Source: an uncultured Roseobacter sp.
GTDB lineage: Bacteria; Pseudomonadota; Alphaproteobacteria; Rhodobacterales; Rhodobacteraceae
DNA: 64,000 nt
NCBI RefSeq assembly: GCF_947495275.1
Contig: NZ_CANLYL010000006.1
Coordinates: 186,001 to 250,000, forward strand
Direction of reading: 5' to 3'
Under the pieces are notes generated by a model, which had not been told where the DNA came from, made no database searches, and was given only the letters and a program-made list of their open reading frames with translations. A program made the position numbers and the translations under genes. How positions within the stretch are numbered: position 1 is the stretch's first letter; each line of letters starts with the position of its first letter. Below, piece after piece: positions 9,408-18,285 of this stretch.

Positions 9408-9516
9408 GTCATCCTAATTATGATCCTGCATTTTTGCAGAATAGATAGTCCATTATCTCCATTCAATCAGCTTTTTCGCCATGCAATGATCCCCAAGAAC
9501 AATACGAGAGAGCCCA

Positions 9517-9819
9517 ATGAAATACATTATTCTATTTGAAGATACTGCAGACGCCGATCCGAATCTCCGAAACACTCACATGCAGGAACATCTCGCTTTC
9601 CTCGAACGCCATGCGGATGTCATTGAGGCGGCAGGTCCGCTTACCGACCCGGCAGGAAAGGGTCGGGATGGGCTCTGGATCGTGGAGGCAAAAGAGGAAA
9701 GTCGCGTCGAAGAGCTGATCAGAATGGACCCCTTTTGGCCGACCGGTTTGAGAGCGTCCTTCTCGATCCTCCCTTGGACGCAGGTTTTTCGTGACGGAAA
9801 GCGGCTGATCAATCCATGA
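9517..9819 (+). CDS. YciI-family protein
   Basis: A 100-residue protein behind GAGAGAG. It shows the YciI-like dimeric alpha/beta barrel pattern: KYIILFEDT at the start, HLAFLERHADVIEAAGPLTD with the conserved His/Asp region, then MDPFWPTGL and WTQVF. Family members are small enzymes or binding proteins of mostly unknown role, some acting on chlorinated or muconolactone-like substrates. The start lies 85 bases from the expected start of the LysR gene on the other strand, which makes it a candidate target. Confidence 0.82.
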   Translation: MKYIILFEDTADADPNLRNTHMQEHLAFLERHADVIEAAGPLTDPAGKGRDGLWIVEAKEESRVEELIRMDPFWPTGLRASFSILPWTQVFRDGKRLINP

Positions 9820-9882
9820 TCCGCGTCCTACAGTATCGCTGCCTATGATATCCACCGGTTGGCCTTCGCGTCGTTTAGTCCG

Positions 9883-10779
9883 CTAGTTCGCCAGTTTGAC
9901 CTGCTTTCCCCGCCATAGAATGAAAAGACCTGAAACCACAATCAGACTTGATCCAATCAGCATGGAAGCGCTTAACCGCTCTCCAAAAAACGCAACGCCA
10001 AATGCCACTCCAAATATCAGCCGTGTGTACCTGAACGGCGTTACAGCGGAAACTTCGCCAGTACGCATTGCTTTCATCAAACACGAATACGCAGAAACGC
10101 CTGTCAAAACTGCTCCCGACAAAACCAACCAGGTTTTGACATCGGGTTGCACAAATGGCGCCGCTTGCCACACGGAAAACAGCGCGCCAGCGACAACGAT
10201 GGACAAGAACCCGTACAATCCGAGGATAGCGGTACCGAGAGAGGCAGGTGCCGCACGACTGGCAAGATCGCGTCCGGCAAAGCCAATCATGCCAATAACC
10301 GCAAGGATTGACAGCGTGGAAAAACCATCGGTGCCGGGCTGAACGATGATCAAAACACCGATCAACCCCAAGAAGATCGCTGCCCATCTACGCCACCCTA
10401 CCCTTTCGCCAAAGACCAGCGCGGCACCTGCTACCACGACCAATGGTGTTGCCTGCAGGATCACGGTTGCGGCCGACAAGGGGATCAACGAAATCGCGAG
10501 TATATAGAACAGCCGGCCGATGACTTCAAAAAACACGCGCAGGCGCATTGTGCGCGAGACGACATCGGCCGTGAACAGAGCCTCTCTGTTGACAAGGGCC
10601 ACACCAGCGAACACCAACGCGCCACCAAATCCGAACAGGATGAGTATCTGACCGATCGGTAGAGTTGCGGACGCCGCTTTGACAAATGCGTCTTCGATCG
10701 CGAAAGCTCCCATCGACGCGATCATCCAGAGGCTACCAAACAGGTTGGCACGGCGGTCGGTCGCAATGGTCGGTGTCAC
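9883..10779 (-). CDS. DMT-superfamily (EamA) transporter
   Basis: A 298-residue inner-membrane protein with ten predicted helices in two EamA repeats (the second begins near LGTAILGLYGF). A GTG at 10779 behind AGGA is preferred; the upstream 34 codons are charged and unlike the family. The motif ATPLVVVAGAALVFGERVGWRRW ends the first repeat and FFGERLSASMLIGSSLIVVSG the second, as usual. Such proteins export metabolites or amino acids. It is a single gene, divergent from the GFA protein at 10959. Confidence 0.85.
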   Translation of the reverse strand: MTPTIATDRRANLFGSLWMIASMGAFAIEDAFVKAASATLPIGQILILFGFGGALVFAGVALVNREALFTADVVSRTMRLRVFFEVIGRLFYILAISLIPLSAATVILQATPLVVVAGAALVFGERVGWRRWAAIFLGLIGVLIIVQPGTDGFSTLSILAVIGMIGFAGRDLASRAAPASLGTAILGLYGFLSIVVAGALFSVWQAAPFVQPDVKTWLVLSGAVLTGVSAYSCLMKAMRTGEVSAVTPFRYTRLIFGVAFGVAFFGERLSASMLIGSSLIVVSGLFILWRGKQVKLAN

Positions 10780-10958
10780 AGGTTTTCCTAAATCGGCTTG
10801 AACGTCTGGGTCCTGAGCAGGCTGCCCATCAACTCTCACCCGATCCCGATGCCTGAACCGAAGTGGGCCGTCAACGTGCAAGCTGTCAGCTGTTCTTGCG
10901 GTCTCGCCAATTGGCAGGCAGTGTGACGATAGCGGAACAAGCCAGAGGACAATTTCTC

Positions 10959-11366
10959 ATGACAGTTCTTACAGGTGGCTGCCTTTGCGGGAAGGTGCGG
11001 ATGACAACGTCCAGCGCGCCCTGCCGGGTCGGCATCTGTCACTGCATGGATTGTCGCAAACATCACGGAGCTCTCTTCCATGCTTCAGCCGTGTTTGAGC
11101 AAGGATCGGTGGAGATCACTGGTGAAACACAGGGCTACGCCGGACGTCATTTTTGCCCGGTCTGTGGTTCTTCGGTCTTTTCGCTGAGCGATGGCGAAAT
11201 CGAAATTCATCTTGGTTCGCTGGATGCTCCTGACCAGCTGAAACCAACCTACGAGCTTTGGACCGTTCGTCGCGAAAATTGGCTACCGACCTTTGCAACG
11301 ACCAATCAATACCACCGGAACCGTGTCGCAAAAGACCATTCTGAGGAACATGCAGGCTGCGGCTGA
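10959..11366 (+). CDS. GFA-family zinc protein (glutathione-dependent formaldehyde-activating enzyme-like)
   Basis: A 135-residue protein behind AGAGGAC. Zinc-binding Cys motifs appear in family order: GGCLCGKV, CHCMDCRK and FCPVCGSSVF. The founding member condenses formaldehyde with glutathione, but most paralogues are uncharacterised, so this name gives the fold rather than the reaction. It is divergent from the DMT transporter and converges on the LysR gene at 11589; the 222-base stretch between 11367 and 11588 shows no convincing gene. Confidence 0.85.
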   Translation: MTVLTGGCLCGKVRMTTSSAPCRVGICHCMDCRKHHGALFHASAVFEQGSVEITGETQGYAGRHFCPVCGSSVFSLSDGEIEIHLGSLDAPDQLKPTYELWTVRRENWLPTFATTNQYHRNRVAKDHSEEHAGCG

Positions 11367-11588
11367 TCGCTGGTTATTTTTCAAGACTTGCGATGACATT
11401 CCGGGCATTCCACAAGCGCTCCAGCAGCCAGCCGTGCAATTGTGCCGGAACCAGTCACCAATGCAGAAAAAGGGAAAACACCCGATTTGACGCCGCCGGA
11501 ATTGCGAAGGATGGGCGTGTTTCAAACGCAGGCCAAAGCACCTGAATTTCATGTGAGCGCGCTTGAGGATAGCGAGGCTACCTCTCTA

Positions 11589-12521
11589 TTATTGCGCGAG
11601 ATTTCCATGCGCAGCCTTGAGACATTCGAGAAACTCGAGCGTCTTGCGATCCGGCAACGGCTTTTTCCTTACGATCGCAGCGAACGTGCTGGCATAGCTC
11701 GTTTCCGCAGCGGCGACCGGCCTCAGACGACCGCGGCGCAACAATGGCCGGGCCACATGATCAGCGAGATAGCCCAGGTAACACCCTGATTGAATGAGGA
11801 GAAAGAGCGCTTCTTCTTCCTGCACACGCGCCGCACGCTTCAAGCCGAGGTTTTGACCGGCTTTCATATTGGGCGAGTTGAATGCATACCCGGCATACTT
11901 GTGCCCTGAGAGGTCGAGATCAGCCGCCGACGCGTCTGGATCGGCATCAAACAGAAGGTGACCCTCTCCACAGTAAAGCGTCATATGTTCAGTGTAGAGC
12001 GGTGTGTAGGCAAGCAAAGTCGACTTCCTGTGAACAGGAACAATCGCGACATCCATCGTCCCATCAGCAATGCGCGCCTCCAATGTGCTGGGGGGATCCA
12101 GGGCAATTTCCAGCGCCACATCAGGGGCAACGTGATCAAAACTTCGGATCGCCTTGTGGATGTGCGCATTGGGGTTGGTGGTCGATTGATCGAAGAGACC
12201 AATCCGCAATGTACCCGTCAAATTGGTGTGGATGTTGTCAATCTCTGACTGAAAGCCATCAATGGAAGAAAGCAATTTTCGCGCGGCAGCAAGGACTTGC
12301 TCGCCCTCCGGGGTCAAGGAAAAGCCAGAAGGCCCGCGATTACATAACTTTAGTCCGACCCGCGCTTCCAGGTCCGATATATGCTTGGAAATTGTCGAGC
12401 GCCCGATATTGAGCTCCAACTCAGAGGCAGCAAATCCACCGCACTCCGTCACCACGATGAATATTCTGACCAGCCTGATATCGATGTCACTCAGGCTGCG
12501 GATGAGCGCGAGTTTGGCCAT
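11589..12521 (-). CDS. LysR-family regulator of the adjacent BCCT transporter
   Basis: A 310-residue LysR protein: winged helix at about residues 15-75 (FAASELELNIGRSTISKHISDLEARVGLKLCNRG), linker helix, then the two-lobed effector domain (GTLRIGLFDQS, YTPLYTEHMTLYCGEGH). It is divergent from the BCCT transporter, with 123 bases between starts containing an inverted repeat next to its own start codon. This is the standard LysR arrangement, so it probably controls transporter expression in response to the transported or a derived compound, and represses itself. Confidence 0.87.
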   Translation of the reverse strand: MAKLALIRSLSDIDIRLVRIFIVVTECGGFAASELELNIGRSTISKHISDLEARVGLKLCNRGPSGFSLTPEGEQVLAAARKLLSSIDGFQSEIDNIHTNLTGTLRIGLFDQSTTNPNAHIHKAIRSFDHVAPDVALEIALDPPSTLEARIADGTMDVAIVPVHRKSTLLAYTPLYTEHMTLYCGEGHLLFDADPDASAADLDLSGHKYAGYAFNSPNMKAGQNLGLKRAARVQEEEALFLLIQSGCYLGYLADHVARPLLRRGRLRPVAAAETSYASTFAAIVRKKPLPDRKTLEFLECLKAAHGNLAQ

Positions 12522-12524
12522 ATA

Positions 12525-12544
12525 AGTTTCCCCGGACTGAAACT
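12525..12544. promoter_or_regulatory. Inverted repeat, candidate LysR operator
   Basis: AGTTTC and GAAACT form perfect 6-base arms around an 8-base centre, directly upstream of the LysR start codon and in the divergent region with the BCCT gene. Position suggests autorepression; binding is inferred. Confidence 0.4.
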
Positions 12545-12606
12545 ATAGGGAGTTACGTTGCAGGTTGTCAAACCATGGTCAAGCTGTACAGTTTCCAAAG
12601 TGAAGA

Positions 12607-12621
12607 GCGCGCGAAGCGCGC
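12607..12621 (+). other. GC-rich leader hairpin before the BCCT gene
   Basis: GCGCGC-GAA-GCGCGC forms a 6-base stem with a 3-base loop, ending 24 bases before the BCCT start codon and just ahead of its GGGAGA ribosome binding site. It could affect mRNA stability or translation; no T-run follows, so it is not a terminator. Confidence 0.35.
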
Positions 12622-12644
12622 GGTGACAACGGGAGAAAGCAAGA

Positions 12645-14324
12645 ATGTCAATGAAACCTCCACTATCTGATCTACCGATCAAGACCGCGGAGAACGGTTT
12701 TTATCGGGGGTTCAGCGTGAACGTGACGGTGGTCAGCAAGATCATCATCAGTTTGCTCGTCGTCTGGTGTATCGTCTGGCCAACGCAGGCCGGAACAATC
12801 CTCGGCAATTGGAACACCGCTATCCTGGCGCAGTTTGCCGCTTGGTACATCTGGGTCGTGACAGCATTTGTTCTGGTCTGCATAGGTTTGGCCATTTGGC
12901 CAGCCGCCGGGCGGTTGAATCTTGGGACAGTTGGTGAAAAGCCCGAGTTCTCAAATTTCTCTTGGTTTTCCATGATGTTCGGTGCCGGGATTGGCGTCGG
13001 CATGCTGACCTGGGCTGTGGCTGAACCGGTCGCGCACTTCAAAAACAACCCTTCGGTCATCCAGGGTGTAACAACAGCACTTGATGTCGACAATGTTCGG
13101 ACGGCCTATGTGTGGTCCTATCTGCATTGGGGTTTGGGAGCCTGGGCATGTTACGCGATTGCGGGCCTCGCGCTGGCGTTTTTCAGCTACCGTCGCGGAT
13201 TGCCTTTGACGATCAGATCGTCGCTGACCCCGCTGTTTGGCAAATCCCTGTCTGGCACAGTCGGTCACGTCATTGATATTGTCGCGGTTGTTGCGACCAT
13301 TCTTGGTGTTGCTCAGACGCTTGGTTTCGGTGTCGAACAATTCGTTGCCGGTCTGACCCGGATCGGTATTGGCGGTCTGGCGCTGGAAGATGGCTCTGCC
13401 ACCACGTTGGGAATTGTGGTCGCCTTGCTCGTCATTATGGGGGCCTCAACCATGTCAGCCCTTTCCGGCGTCGGGAAAGGCATCAAATGGCTTTCGAACA
13501 TCAACATGGTGTTGTCGATATTCCTGCTGGGCTTCTTCATCATCTTCGGCGCTACCTGGTTTGGCGCATCTGCGTTCTTCATAGGCATCTGGGACTATCT
13601 GGTCGCGTTGCCCTGGTTGAGCTTCAACGTCTACAGTTCTGATGGTGTCGAAGGGTCCGAAGCCTTCCTGCTAACGCAATGGCAGGGCTGGTGGCCTGTG
13701 TTCTACTGGGCCTGGTGGATCGCATTCGCACCTTTCGTGGGCTTGTTCCTGGCGCGTATTTCGCGCGGTCGGAGCATCCGCGAATTCGTGCTGGGCGCAA
13801 TGATCGTACCATCGCTGATGTGCTTCGTCTGGTTCGCCTGGGCTGGCGGCACGGCCATCGATCTGGAGCTGAACGGAGGCGCAAACGGACTTATCCTTGA
13901 TGCTGCCAACGGCGACAAGATCTTTGCGATGACCGAATTCATGCTGGCACCTATTGCTCAGGCATTGGCGTGGGCCATGGCCGTCTTGATCGTGGTGCTG
14001 CTGATGACGTTCCTGGTCACCTCGGCTGACTCCGCGGTGCTGATCGTGAACACGATCAACGCGGCTGGCGACGAAGGACCAAAAGCGCGTCCCCACATCC
14101 TCTTCTGGGGTGCAGCACTGGCCTTTGTGGTTGGCGGATTGCTGATCTCAGGCGGTACAGGTGCGATCCAAACCGCGATGGTGATTGGGGCCCTGCCCTT
14201 CTCGCTCGTGATGGCCCTCATGTGCATTGCCTTGATCAAAGCGATCTGGAATGACAGCCGCCGCGAGGCTGCGGGCGTTGCGACGACCATTGACCCTGAG
14301 ACGATGGTCATGCCAGCGGAGTAA
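12645..14324 (+). CDS. BCCT-family transporter (betaine/choline/carnitine type)
   Basis: A 559-residue protein with about twelve membrane helices. Diagnostic BCCT segments are FSMMFGAGIGVGMLTWAVAEP in the substrate-coupling helix and the Trp-rich box VFYWAWWIAFAPFVGLFLARISRGRSIREF. The Gly-rich GAGIGVGM form without an introduced Asp/Met does not by itself tell sodium from proton coupling. The start at ATG 12645 follows GGGAGAAAGC. It has no long cytoplasmic N- or C-tail of the osmosensing BetP type, so uptake for catabolism is more likely than osmotic control. It is divergent from a LysR regulator and followed by a strong terminator, so it is monocistronic. Confidence 0.9.
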   Translation: MSMKPPLSDLPIKTAENGFYRGFSVNVTVVSKIIISLLVVWCIVWPTQAGTILGNWNTAILAQFAAWYIWVVTAFVLVCIGLAIWPAAGRLNLGTVGEKPEFSNFSWFSMMFGAGIGVGMLTWAVAEPVAHFKNNPSVIQGVTTALDVDNVRTAYVWSYLHWGLGAWACYAIAGLALAFFSYRRGLPLTIRSSLTPLFGKSLSGTVGHVIDIVAVVATILGVAQTLGFGVEQFVAGLTRIGIGGLALEDGSATTLGIVVALLVIMGASTMSALSGVGKGIKWLSNINMVLSIFLLGFFIIFGATWFGASAFFIGIWDYLVALPWLSFNVYSSDGVEGSEAFLLTQWQGWWPVFYWAWWIAFAPFVGLFLARISRGRSIREFVLGAMIVPSLMCFVWFAWAGGTAIDLELNGGANGLILDAANGDKIFAMTEFMLAPIAQALAWAMAVLIVVLLMTFLVTSADSAVLIVNTINAAGDEGPKARPHILFWGAALAFVVGGLLISGGTGAIQTAMVIGALPFSLVMALMCIALIKAIWNDSRREAAGVATTIDPETMVMPAE

Positions 14325-14340
14325 ATCTGGCAAAACAAAA

Positions 14341-14377
14341 AAACGGCCTCGGGTTAGTCCGGGGCCGTTTCTATTTT
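14341..14377 (+). terminator. Rho-independent terminator of the BCCT gene
   Basis: Twelve-base arms at 14341-14352 and 14359-14370 pair fully (one G-U) around the loop GTTAGT, preceded by an A-run and followed by TTTCTATTTT. It lies 17 bases after the BCCT stop codon. Confidence 0.85.
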
Positions 14378-14529
14378 CCAGGTTTGGCTTTCACCTGCGT
14401 GCCGAGACCATTTTCGAATGGGTCGGACAATACAACATCCCGCATGCGCGCGGGACTGTGCGATCAAATGCAGCCAATACGTTAAAACTATACTGGTCGA
14501 TAGAGGATATAGTGATCAGATCGACAAGT

Positions 14530-15510
14530 TCAGGCGCGCGTGCCTTCGGACGTAAAAAGGTCTGTCGAAAGATACTTCAGACCTGAATCGCAAATGATAA
14601 CCGCGATGGTCTGGCCCTGATGGGCGGTTCTCAGCAATTCAACCGCCCCCGCTACATTTGCACCTGCCGAAAATCCCGCGAATATCCCCTCCAGGCGCGC
14701 CAGATCGCGAGATGTTTGTCGCGCGGTGTTGCCATCAACCCGAAGAAACCCATCCCAAGACATCCCGTGCAAGAAGTCCAGGTCGGACATGGCATAGCCA
14801 CCCCCTTGGATGGGATGATCGGGGTTCCTTGCCTCTCTTCCTGCAAGAACTGCGGCACCTTCCGGTTCGATTGGATAGCACTTCACTTGCGGGTTTTGCC
14901 TGCGCAGATAGCGAGAGGTGCCCACCAGAGTGCCGCCCGACCCCACAAAATCGCAAAAAGCATCTATCTTTCCATCGGACTGTTTCCAAATCTCGGGGCC
15001 GGTGGTCTGCTCATGTGCATCCGGATTGCCCGTTCGGCGAAATTGGTCCGCTCTGAAGGCCCCACGCTCTTGAGTTAGCCGGGCCGCAACCCGATCGACC
15101 TCCGCCAAATCGGCGCCCGACACTTCACCCGGCCTGCTTTCTGGTAGCTGATCCACCAACTCCACCTCGGCGCCAAGCGCCGCCATCATCCGCGCGCGCT
15201 CTGGCGAGTTCCCTTTCGACATCACTGCCACAAAAGGGTAGCCCTTAACGCCACAAACAATGGCAAGACCCGTCCCCATGTTCCCGCTCGTCAATTCAAC
15301 CACAGTTTGACCAGGTTTGAGAGTACCGTCGTGCTCCGCAGCTTCGATCACCCCGAGGGCGGCGCGATCCTTTTTTGAAAACCCGGGATTGAGGTGATCC
15401 AGTTTTGCGAGGATTGTCCCCTCGCAGCCATAGTGTTTCGTCAACCGGTCCAAACGCACCAACGGTGTCTTGCCGATCGCTCCGAGAATGGAATCGAACG
15501 TCTCCTGCAT
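14530..15510 (-). CDS. PLP-dependent cysteine synthase/cystathionine-synthase-like enzyme
   Basis: A 326-residue fold-type II PLP enzyme. GAIGKTPLVRLDRL opens the domain; the PLP lysine lies in NPGFSKKDRAAL; the substrate loop is ELTSGNMGTGLA (CysK has TSGNTG); GSGGTLVGTSRYL is the phosphate cup. The Met in TSGNMG and the altered lysine context mark it as a divergent paralogue rather than housekeeping CysK, so beta-replacement with a sulfur or another nucleophile, or a lyase reaction, are possible. Gaps on both sides indicate a single gene. Confidence 0.85.
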   Translation of the reverse strand: MQETFDSILGAIGKTPLVRLDRLTKHYGCEGTILAKLDHLNPGFSKKDRAALGVIEAAEHDGTLKPGQTVVELTSGNMGTGLAIVCGVKGYPFVAVMSKGNSPERARMMAALGAEVELVDQLPESRPGEVSGADLAEVDRVAARLTQERGAFRADQFRRTGNPDAHEQTTGPEIWKQSDGKIDAFCDFVGSGGTLVGTSRYLRRQNPQVKCYPIEPEGAAVLAGREARNPDHPIQGGGYAMSDLDFLHGMSWDGFLRVDGNTARQTSRDLARLEGIFAGFSAGANVAGAVELLRTAHQGQTIAVIICDSGLKYLSTDLFTSEGTRA

Positions 15511-15782
15511 GCTGCGCCCCTATGTATGTAGATTTGCGCTCCATTGACCATGAGAAGGCGGGTTTCTCAACCTGCAAAACTTTTTGATATTCCAGCGACC
15601 GTCGTTGCCATGATTGCCCATGTGAGGGACAGGCGAGGCACTATTTCCTGCTCCAACCCTCTAAACCTTCGGCCTATGCCGCCCGAACTCCCCCGGAAGT
15701 TCAATTTCAATCGCCCCTGGAACGGCCCAATTCATGATCACCGCAAAATCGCGGCAATTGGTATCATGAAAAGGAATAAAAA

Positions 15783-16064
15783 ATGATCAAAAATGGTAAA
15801 ATGGTTCTGTTGGCTGGCCTGCTTCTACCCGGCATGGCTCTGGCCAATATCAGTGTCGGCGATGCATTGGGAAAATCGGATGCCGCCGTTCGAGCCGCGC
15901 TGGAGGCGAAGGGCTACGCGATTTCCGAGATAGAGCTCGACAAGGATGAAATTGAAGTCGAAGCGATGCTCGACGGCAAAACATACGAAATTGAAGTCTC
16001 GCCTGAAACGGGCTTGATCCTTGAGATTGAACTGGACGATGAAGACGGTGCCGAAGACAGCTAA
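15783..16064 (+). CDS. Small secreted PepSY-domain protein
   Basis: A 93-residue protein behind AAGGAAT. Signal peptide MVLLAGLLLPGMALA, then a single PepSY-type alpha/beta unit (AVRAALEAKGYAISEIELDKDEIEVEAMLDGKTYEIEVSPETGLIL) with a very acidic tail. PepSY units often inhibit proteases or bind metals or heme-protein partners in the periplasm. It is the first gene of a same-strand cassette with a membrane LuxR-type protein and a ferric-reductase-like flavoprotein. A hairpin directly behind it may set expression ratios. Confidence 0.82.
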   Translation: MIKNGKMVLLAGLLLPGMALANISVGDALGKSDAAVRAALEAKGYAISEIELDKDEIEVEAMLDGKTYEIEVSPETGLILEIELDDEDGAEDS

Positions 16065-16071
16065 CAATTTG

Positions 16072-16101
16072 ACGGTGCGCTCGCTAGAAAGAGCGCACCG
16101 T
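16072..16101 (+). terminator. Hairpin between PepSY and LuxR-type genes
   Basis: ACGGTGCGCTC and GAGCGCACCGT form a perfect 11-base stem around GCTAGAAA, followed by TTTCGCATT. The T-run is weak, so it may be a partial terminator or a 3'-end stabiliser for the PepSY mRNA rather than a full stop. Confidence 0.65.
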
Positions 16102-16123
16102 TTCGCATTCTAAGGATCACTCC

Positions 16124-16633
16124 ATGTCACGTGCTGCTGTTTTATGGTCGCTGTTCACGCTGCAAGCCATATGCTGCGCCTATTTCCTGATGGATATCGC
16201 ATGGGATTTGCTCTGGCCCACGTCGGTCAATCAGCTGGCAGAGAGCGACGCCATCGAAGCTTTGGTGACCGTTGCATTGTTCTTTGGCCTGACATTCACC
16301 GCGAACGAATTGCGGCAGGTCCTCAAACGCCAGGACCAGTTGGAAGACCAAATCAAAGTCGCATCAGGTGCGTTCAGCGAGGTTTTGGAGGCGCGTTTTC
16401 ATGCTTGGTCTTTGACAGCAGCCGAACGAGAGGTCGCCATCCTGGCGATCAAAGGGTTTTCAATCGCTGAAATGGCAGATCTTCGGGACACAAAACAGGG
16501 CACCATCAAAGCACAATGTGCCTCTGTATACCGCAAAGCCGATGTTGCCGGGCGATTGCAGCTTCTCAGTATTTTCCTGGACGACCTGCTCGCCGACGAT
16601 CTCGTCAAAACTGCCCATCAAACACTGACATAA
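16124..16633 (+). CDS. Membrane-anchored LuxR-type transcriptional regulator
   Basis: A 169-residue protein with two N-terminal hydrophobic helices (AVLWSLFTLQAICCAYFLM and ALVTVALFFGLTF), a coiled-coil-like linker (ELRQVLKRQDQLEDQIKVASGAFSEVLEARF) and a C-terminal LuxR/GerE helix-turn-helix at about residues 93-155 (LTAAEREVAILAIKGFSIAEMADLRDTKQGTIKAQ). There is no receiver or autoinducer domain. It should regulate from the membrane, perhaps reporting on the neighbouring redox protein. The stop lies nine bases before the next start, so the two are co-transcribed. Confidence 0.82.
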   Translation: MSRAAVLWSLFTLQAICCAYFLMDIAWDLLWPTSVNQLAESDAIEALVTVALFFGLTFTANELRQVLKRQDQLEDQIKVASGAFSEVLEARFHAWSLTAAEREVAILAIKGFSIAEMADLRDTKQGTIKAQCASVYRKADVAGRLQLLSIFLDDLLADDLVKTAHQTLT

Positions 16634-16642
16634 GGACCACAT

Positions 16643-17947
16643 ATGAACCCTTCGGGACTTTTCTTGATCGTTGCGACAGCCCTTTTCCCCGCCTATCAGC
16701 TCATCACACTCCCGGACGTGACAGATCAGGTCGCGCTCTTCTCCCAATATCTGGGCCTGGCAGCGCTCGTACTGATGGCTTGGGGGCAAATCCTGTCGAC
16801 ACGGTTGCCAGGTATTGAGCTTATTTTTGGCGGCCTGGATCGCATCTATGTCCTGCACAAATGGGCTGGCATTGTCGCGATGACGGCCATCCTCCTGCAT
16901 GACACCATCGACGCTGAAATGCGAGGGTTGGGTCGGGAAACAGCCCTAAACGAACTGGCTGAGACCCTTGGAGAGATCAGCCTCTACGGCCTGCTGATAC
17001 TGGTTGTGATTTCTGTTGCGACCTTCATCCCCTATCATCTTTGGAAGTGGACCCACAAAGCAATGGGTGCCCTGTTTGTCGCAGGAACCTTCCACTTCTT
17101 CTTCATCATGAAGCCTTTCCAGATGGGTGACCCGGCTGGTCTCTACACAAGCGCATTCTGCCTTGCCGGCATCACGGCCTACATCTGGATGATGTTGCCC
17201 GAACGGATGCGCCCGTCACACAGCTACAAAATCCTGAATCTTGAAAGAACCGGCGGCGCGCTCGCGATTTCCCTAAAGCCTGATCGCAAGGGAGTCGTGC
17301 CTGATCCGGGGCAATTCGGTATTTTGCGTTTCACAGGTGCGGGCAAGAGCGAGCCGCATCCTTTCAGCTTCTCCAAAATCGGTGCAGACGGAACACTACG
17401 GGTGACCGTGAAAGCGCTGGGTGACTTCACATCCAATTTGCGTAATGAACTCGATGTCGGGCAAGAGGTTCGCGTACAGGGACCATTTGGGCGTTTCAGA
17501 CTTTCAAACAGGGGCCCGGAAATCTGGATCGCTGGCGGCATCGGAGTAACCCCCTTTCTGGCCTGGTGCGACGCGCTGGATACGCATACCGATCCGGTCC
17601 ACCTCTTTTATTGCGTCCGCTCCCCACAAGATGCTCCACATCTGACAGAAGTTCAGGCGCTCGCGGAAGAAAAACCAAACCTTACTCTGCACGTGATCTT
17701 TTCATGTGAGGGCAAGCGCCTGTCAGCAGACCTGATCGCGGAAATGGTCGGAACCGACCTTTCGCAGATGAAGGTCTCTTTCTGCGGCCCGGTTGCGTTG
17801 CGGCGGTCGCTTCAAACAGGCTTGCTGCGATACGGCGTCACCGCGCGCCGCTTTCACTTCGAAGAATTCGAATTTCGCACCGGCGTGGGCCTGCAACGAC
17901 TGGCACTTCGAGTGTTGCGGCAAAAACAGGTATCACTACATGGTTGA
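16643..17947 (+). CDS. Ferric-reductase-like membrane flavoprotein (heme + FAD + NAD domains)
   Basis: A 434-residue protein. Residues 1-185 hold about six helices with histidines in heme positions (VLHKWAGIVAMTAILLHD and HLWKWTHKAMGALFVAGTFH). Residues about 200-300 are the FAD domain with the HPFSFSK motif, and GGIGVTPFLAW starts the NAD-binding domain, ending with FCGP and the C-terminal FHFEEFEFR. It should move electrons from cytoplasmic NAD(P)H through FAD and heme to an acceptor on the far side of the membrane, such as iron or oxygen. The upstream PepSY protein and membrane LuxR protein form one cassette with it. Confidence 0.87.
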   Translation: MNPSGLFLIVATALFPAYQLITLPDVTDQVALFSQYLGLAALVLMAWGQILSTRLPGIELIFGGLDRIYVLHKWAGIVAMTAILLHDTIDAEMRGLGRETALNELAETLGEISLYGLLILVVISVATFIPYHLWKWTHKAMGALFVAGTFHFFFIMKPFQMGDPAGLYTSAFCLAGITAYIWMMLPERMRPSHSYKILNLERTGGALAISLKPDRKGVVPDPGQFGILRFTGAGKSEPHPFSFSKIGADGTLRVTVKALGDFTSNLRNELDVGQEVRVQGPFGRFRLSNRGPEIWIAGGIGVTPFLAWCDALDTHTDPVHLFYCVRSPQDAPHLTEVQALAEEKPNLTLHVIFSCEGKRLSADLIAEMVGTDLSQMKVSFCGPVALRRSLQTGLLRYGVTARRFHFEEFEFRTGVGLQRLALRVLRQKQVSLHG

Positions 17948-18285
17948 CCGCGAGCACGGCCAGTCACCTCCATATTTTGCGGTTTAGAGAAAAAGCTTCC
18001 TTTGGAGTGGCGACCTATCCAAACGCCCGGAACAATCATGATCCCTCGTTCGCAGGAATGCTGTTCGTATCTCGCTGGGCGGTTGCTTTTGATAACTCTC
18101 CCTCTGCGGCTATGACGCGTTGCGGGTATCTGGTTCAGCATCGTTCTTTCAGGCGTTTCTCTGCAATCGCTGCAAGGCGCAAGATTTGCGCCGAATTGTC
18201 AGAGGTGAAACCCTGCTTTAAGTAGTTTGCGGGTAGGCTGGCCGCGTGAACCACGAGGTGTGGTCCGGTCTGAGGAGAAAATGCT
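17948..18285. other. Intergenic region without a supported gene
   Basis: Short frames exist on both strands but none has a good start site, family pattern or conserved-looking composition. The right end holds the promoter and GAGGAG ribosome binding site of the lipoprotein gene. Confidence 0.5.
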
